The notes beneath the pieces were generated by a model that saw only the letters and a list, made by a program, of their open reading frames with translations, searched no databases and was not told where the DNA came from. DNA of 10,570 bases from Cymbomonas tetramitiformis (taxonomy: Eukaryota; Chlorophyta; Pyramimonadophyceae; Pyramimonadales; Pyramimonadaceae), in NCBI GenBank assembly GCA_001247695.2, contig LGRX02027945.1, positions 1-10,570 on the forward strand. The letters run 5' to 3'. The translations under genes and the position numbers were made by a program. Positions 6,995 through 10,570 of this stretch are shown here, piece by piece; position 1 is the first letter of the stretch; each line of letters opens with the position of its first letter.

Positions 6995-8675
6995 ATGAAC
7001 AATAAACGTCAAGGTGAACACTTTGCGACTCTTCGTGCACAAGCTTCTCGCCCGGATCCACCTTCGCCCGAGCCCGCGCCCGAGCGTGCACCCACACCGA
7101 CTCCCGGCCGGCGTGGGATTCTTCTACAACAAGGCGCGCCGGTGTCCTCACGTGTACCCGTCCCACCACTAGCCCGCACAGCTATTCGTAACCCCGCACC
7201 CCACGCACTTGTTTCTCCACCACCACCTCGTCAACCCGTTCCCGAAGGTTTCCGGTTGGGTCATGAATATGAGGGGGGCACAAAGAAGCTTCGAGTATCC
7301 GAGTGGGCGGCAACCACGGTGACGACGATATATGACGGGTGAGTCGTGCCGTTATCCCTATACCTCGTGATATGCATGTCTCTCAAGAAACCAGTGAAAC
7401 ACGTTAGTGCCCTATGTCGATACGGTAGTGTACACTTAGTGCGATATTCGGTAACTAACAGTACACTAACGTGGCAGGAACTGTCTATTAGACACAGCTC
7501 GTGCCCTCTGTCACGCACGCGCGTGTGTCTTGGAGGCGAAGAAGTGTCGGTACGTCGGCATGGTACAAATTTTCACGTGTTGTCACGAGAAAGACGTACC
7601 GACCTGCATGACTCCCCGGGTCTTCTATGCTTGCGTAGTAGACATGCAAACAAATCAACGGCGTTACCCATCGTGGTTGCCGATTCCGCCCATTTTGAAG
7701 GCCGAACGGGGCAAGATCATGTATGGTGGCACCGTGTTCTACATAACAGTATCTGAAGATGGTGTGCAAAGTTGCCTCCTATCTATTGCCAACGAAATCA
7801 TGAAAATCGTCGCCAACCACCGCGGGTACGGTTCCTCAAGCACCTGCAATATGTGCGTATTAGTGCGTTGTTATCATGTTAACTGTACCTTATCAGTACC
7901 CTAACAAAGAGATATCTACAGGCCAGCGGAGGTCATCATCGACCATGATCATCTAATGACACCATTGCCGCCTCCCGTGGATCTCGTGAGCTACGAAAGC
8001 CGGGAGGAGTTGGATGTCCAGGAAAATATCGAACTCCTCCTCCTCCTCGACGACGTTGGTCTAGCGGGGTGAGTGAGCCCTCTTCTCTATTTGGGACTTA
8101 GTGCGTGGTTAGTGTGGGGTTAGTACATCCGCGACCCCTTAACCGCATATAAACGACGGGCTGGGCACTCAGTCCGTGCAATTTTCCCGCAGCAGGCAGC
8201 CCACCGTGACCATCGACAGCTGGTTTCCGCACCATGGGATGGGTATTCAAGATGGCAGTGGGCGCACGAAAACGACGGTGCTGTCGATTCGCGAGTTCTC
8301 GCACCATGTGGACACCGTTAGCGATAACGACGCGGCGTTTTGGGGCCGTGATATCATTCCGGATCCATTGGACTTAGCCGACAATCCCTCGACCATCACC
8401 TTTGCCGACCAGCGGTGGGAATTGCTACCGCCAGTGGGTGTAAACCTGATGAACATTCGTCGGGACATTTGCAAGTTGGCCCTTGGGCTTGGAGACGCGA
8501 GCCCTGCTGGGTGAGGCCCTTTTTCCGAGTCTTATTGCGTGGTTAGTGTGGCATTAGGGGCTTAACCGCCATCTAACCGCATGCTAACACTGACAGGCCC
8601 GACGAGCCCCACCGCGGAACCTCGCCGTCCCCGCCCCTCGAGATGGACATGCCCGCCTGTACTGTACGGTGTTGA
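6995..8675 (+). CDS. Unassigned protein, five exons, all introns phase 2
   Basis: Exons: 6995-7338, 7478-7825, 7922-8068, 8193-8510, 8597-8675, about 411 residues ending at TGA 8673-8675. All four introns are GT...AG, all are phase 2 and all split a Gly codon as GG|G or GG|C. The frame stays open across every join, which is strong support. Residues 20-82 are Pro-rich and probably disordered. Residues 83-115 form a conserved-looking block that is duplicated downstream. Residues 116-167 contain eight cysteines. Residues 168-230 look globular. Exon 3 adds an acidic Leu-rich helix-like segment. Exon 4 has paired histidines (WFPHHG, SHH) and many Asp residues. I recognise no family or catalytic motif. 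The last 25 residues run into a repeated sequence (8667-8695), so the C-terminus may be truncated. The ATG at 6995 is the first in frame, but an upstream exon is possible. Confidence 0.7.
7339..7477 (+). other. Intron 1 of the phase-2 intron gene, with repeat words
   Basis: Donor GACGG|GTGAGT, acceptor AACGTGGCAG|G, 139 bp. It contains GTTAGTG, GTAGTG, TTAGTG and, just before the acceptor, CTAACAGTACA|CTAAC, an exact 11-bp step. The CTAAC words sit where a branch point would be expected. The whole intron is copied at 8998-9141. Confidence 0.8.
7826..7921 (+). other. Intron 2 of the phase-2 intron gene
   Basis: Donor CGCGG|GTACGG, acceptor ATATCTACAG|G, 96 bp. It contains ATTAGTGCGTTG|TTATC and CCTTATCAGTACC|CTAAC, decayed versions of the same words with steps of about 11 bp. 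Confidence 0.75.
8069..8192 (+). other. Intron 3 of the phase-2 intron gene, with NAGNAG acceptor
   Basis: Donor GCGGG|GTGAGT, acceptor TTTCCCGCAG or, three bases later, CAG (8193-8195), so exon 4 may start at 8193 or 8196. Choosing the second removes one Arg codon and restores the GG|G junction seen at the other introns. It contains CTTAGTGCGTGGTTAGTGTG with an 11-bp step to the next GTTAG, and CCTTAACCGC, both also present in intron 4. Confidence 0.75.
8511..8596 (+). other. Intron 4 of the phase-2 intron gene
   Basis: Donor GCTGG|GTGAGG, acceptor CACTGACAG|G, 86 bp. It shares TATTGCGTGGTTAGTGTGG and CTTAACCGC with intron 3. Its 3' part has three TAAC words spaced 11 and 11 bp apart, the last being GCTAAC 12 bp before the acceptor, a good branch-point position. 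Confidence 0.75.
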
Positions 8676-8695
8676 CCACTACAGTACAGTAACAG
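8667..8695 (+). repeat. 29-bp dispersed repeat copy 2, overlapping the gene's stop codon
   Basis: It matches 6106-6134 at 26 of 29 positions (CGGTGTTGACCACTACAGTA...). CTGTACTGTA and TACAGTACAG around 8658-8689 also form a 10-bp inverted repeat. The stop codon TGA at 8673-8675 lies inside it, so the gene's end is provided by repeat sequence. Confidence 0.75.
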
Positions 8696-8839
8696 GAATA
8701 TTCCCTAAAAGATTCTTTCCGTTAGTGTTAAGTTAGGGCAACATTAGTGCGCTAAGGCATGCCGTTAGCGTCCTGTTAGCGTACTAACAATGGAATATTC
8801 CCGAAAAGATCCCTTCTGTTAAACTCACACTAACAACGC
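8695..8839 (+). repeat. 145-bp direct copy of 6792-6936
   Basis: The two copies are the same length and differ at about five positions, all in the first third. With 6792-6936 it brackets the phase-2 intron gene as direct repeats. Both copies share the variants GGCATGCC and CCCGAAAAGATCCC, so they derive from one another rather than independently from the foldback. Confidence 0.9.
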
Positions 8840-8895
8840 AGAATACAGTAAACACTCGATTTTAAGAAAACAGGACTTTTTGGTCAGCCTAGCCT

Positions 8896-9141
8896 GTTCC
8901 CGAAGGTTTCCGGTTGGGTCATGAATATGAGGGGAGCACAAAGAAGCTTCGAGTATCCGAGTGGGCGGCAACCACGGTGACGACGATATATGACGGGTGA
9001 GTCATGCCTTTATCCATATACCTCGTGATATGCATGTCTCTCAAGAAACCAGTGAAACACGTTATTAGTGCCCTATGTCGATACGGTAGTGTACACTTAG
9101 TGCGATATTCGGTAACTAACAGTACACTACTAACGTGGCAG
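8896..9141 (+). pseudogene. Partial duplicate of exon 1 end plus intron 1 of the upstream gene
   Basis: It matches 7238-7477 almost throughout; the visible changes are a few substitutions and two 3-bp insertions (TTA and CTA) next to repeat words. It encodes the same VPEGFRLGHEYEG-type block with Gly changed to Ser, then a GG|GTGAGT donor and the full intron. An in-frame TAG precedes the block and, if spliced at the copied acceptor, the frame stops after four codons (GGC TAC TTT ACT TAA). It is therefore probably a broken second copy of the gene. Confidence 0.75.
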
Positions 9142-9201
9142 CTACTTTACTTAATTAATGCACTATGTTCCAGCTAACTGCGTATCAAAAATGGTGGCGG
9201 T

Positions 9202-9495
9202 ATGCCGGCACAGCCGCATTACAAACATTCTGCGGGTGGAGATCGCGGGACGGTTGTACACCTTATTGAAAGTCAACTGGCAAAGCCAACCGAAGAACAA
9301 ATCAAGGCCTATCGTAGGAGGAACTCGATTCTCGGGCCGGACGATTTGACTAAGACGGTGTACACCTTCAACCCGCACCGTGACCCAACGGCTTTTGAGA
9401 AGAACTCCGAGCATTTCATCTTAGCCAACAAAGTTGAACAGCAAGTCGTCGTTATACGTACCACATCCGTGCATGGAGATCGCGGTCATTCTTGA
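9202..9495 (+). pseudogene. 97-codon open frame, likely decayed exon of the second gene copy
   Basis: The frame from ATG 9202 to TGA 9493 has protein-like composition (KPTEEQIKAYRRRN..., TFNPHRDPTAFEK). Near its end a +1 shift gives a better continuation (ATG GAG ATC GCG GTC...), and beyond the stop the same frame holds an Asp-rich run broken by TAG and TGA. This suggests a gene fragment with frameshift and stops. It has no match to the upstream gene's exons and no family I recognise. It could instead be a short real exon; confidence is low. Confidence 0.4.
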
Positions 9496-9741
9496 CCCCA
9501 CGGCTGACTTTTTGAATGCCTAAAGCCACCACTTGACTACGACGACGACTAGGACGACAATGAGGACTGAACTCATGTTTCGGTCGACGGGATTCTAGGC
9601 CGTGGACAGTCCCTCGGCATCTTGCGTCGTGTGGTTTAGTGGAACACCCGGCATGTGCAGTGGTTGCGTAGTTTACGCACGTATACCGTGGTTAGTACAC
9701 GTTTAACATGTTAGATAATATATGTTTAACACATTAACGTC
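9496..9741. other. Gap with decayed coding-like sequence, then TTAGT/TTAAC words
   Basis: The stretch 9530-9560 encodes an Asp-rich run interrupted by stops in the frame of the preceding open frame. From about 9690 the repeat words return (GTTAGTACACG|TTTAAC, an 11-bp step). No intact gene is visible. Confidence 0.5.
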
Positions 9742-10570
9742 TGATTGGTCTAGTGTACTAACGACATACTAACGACATGCTAACGTAGCACATTCCCAAA
9801 GGAGCTCAGCCATACCAGCTTCTTCAAACAACGTCATACCCCCTTAACCAATGTCCAGTTCGCCATCCAATCACCTTAGATCATCACTGAAGTGCATTTG
9901 GACACCATCCATGACCCACTACGCACCACGCCACGAGTCCACCAACTCCCACACTTAAGGAGAGTGGGAGTTAGTACGCCGTTAGCACGCTAACGTGTGA
10001 TTGGTCTAGTGTACTAACGACATACTAACGACATGCTAACGTAGCACATTCCCAAAGGAATTTAGCCCCAATATCGGCTTCTTCAAACATCATCATACCC
10101 CCTTAACCAATGTCCAGTTCGCCATCCAATCGCCTTAGAACATCATTGAAGTGCATTTGAACCCCATCCATGACCCACTACGCACCACGCCACGAGTCCA
10201 CCAACTCCCACACTTAAGAAGAGTGGGAGTTAGTACGCCGTTAACACGCTAACGTGTGATTGGTCTAGTGTACTAACGACATACTAACGACATGCTAACG
10301 TAACACATTCCCAAAGGAATTAAGCCCCAATATCGGCTTCTTCAAACAGAGTCATATCCCCTTAACCAATGTCCAGTTCGCCATCCGATCGCCTTAGAAC
10401 ATCATTGAAGTGCATTTGGACCCCATCCATGACCCACTACCCACCACACCACGAGTCCACCAACTCCCACACTTAAGGAGAGTGGAAGTTAGTACGCCGT
10501 TAACACGCTAACGTGTGATTGGTCTAGTGTACTAACAACATACTAACGACATGCTAACATAACACATTCC
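9742..10570 (+). repeat. Satellite, 256-259 bp unit, three copies and a partial fourth
   Basis: Units start at TGATTGGTCTAGTGTACTAA: 9742-9997 (256 bp), 9998-10256 (259), 10257-10515 (259) and 10516 onward beyond the window. Each begins with three CTAAC words 11 bp apart, continues through a unique part (TTAACCAATGTCCAGTTCGCC) and ends with a hairpin AACTCCCAC / GTGGGAGTT around CTTAAG (first at 9944-9972), then GTTAGTACGCCGTTA. Copies differ by scattered substitutions. Confidence 0.95.

Noticed and set aside
9158..9349. Alternative open frame overlapping 9202-9495
   Set aside because: It could follow a cryptic acceptor at CGGCACAG, but the frame is shorter and less protein-like than the 9202 frame.
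4378..10570. Telomeric repeat
   Set aside because: TTAG occurs often, but the period is 11 bp with variable filler and both orientations are mixed, unlike telomere arrays.

Overview
This is eukaryotic nuclear DNA. The three gene models need spliceosomal introns (GT...AG, mostly 52-139 bp), the introns restore frame when removed, and much of the window is tandem and dispersed repeat. I cannot name the organism; an alga, another protist or an invertebrate would all fit. No virus, bacterial operon or known mobile-element enzyme is recognisable.

Left part (1-4377). Two genes diverge from a roughly 380-bp shared upstream region. Gene 1 (minus strand, 1167 to beyond the left edge) encodes an acidic, Cys/His-cluster protein with a plausible zinc-binding module assembled across an intron. 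Gene 2 (plus strand, 1548-4416, six exons in my model) encodes a protein of about 612 residues with a basic start, a middle region I cannot assign, an acidic patch and a highly charged coiled-coil tail. Its first intron carries ten tandem copies of a 67-71 bp repeat. Gene 2 runs directly into the repeat domain, which supplies its last codons and stop.

Right part (4378-10570). This is filled with short TTAGT / ACTAA words in both orientations. In most places neighbouring words are exactly 11 bp apart, so unrelated-looking blocks share one hidden 11-bp grid. The grid appears in a 79-bp x 3 array (4625-4916), a 410-bp near-perfect foldback (6398-6807), a 97-bp tandem block (6703-6936) repeated at 8695-8839, and a 256-259 bp satellite running off the right edge (9742-10570). 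It also appears inside all four introns of gene 3. Gene 3 (6995-8675, five exons, about 411 residues, no recognised family) has every intron in phase 2, splitting a Gly codon as GG|G. A partial second copy of its first exon plus first intron lies at 8896-9141, and the similarity stops at the 3' splice site.

The most interesting signal is this 11-bp-phased repeat system. It makes arrays, foldbacks and satellites and also seems to have become introns, which resembles an introner-like process. Its words look like splice signals on both strands: GTTAGT resembles a 5' splice site and ACTAAC a branch point. Gene functions are mostly unassigned, and I see no evidence that the three genes form one pathway.
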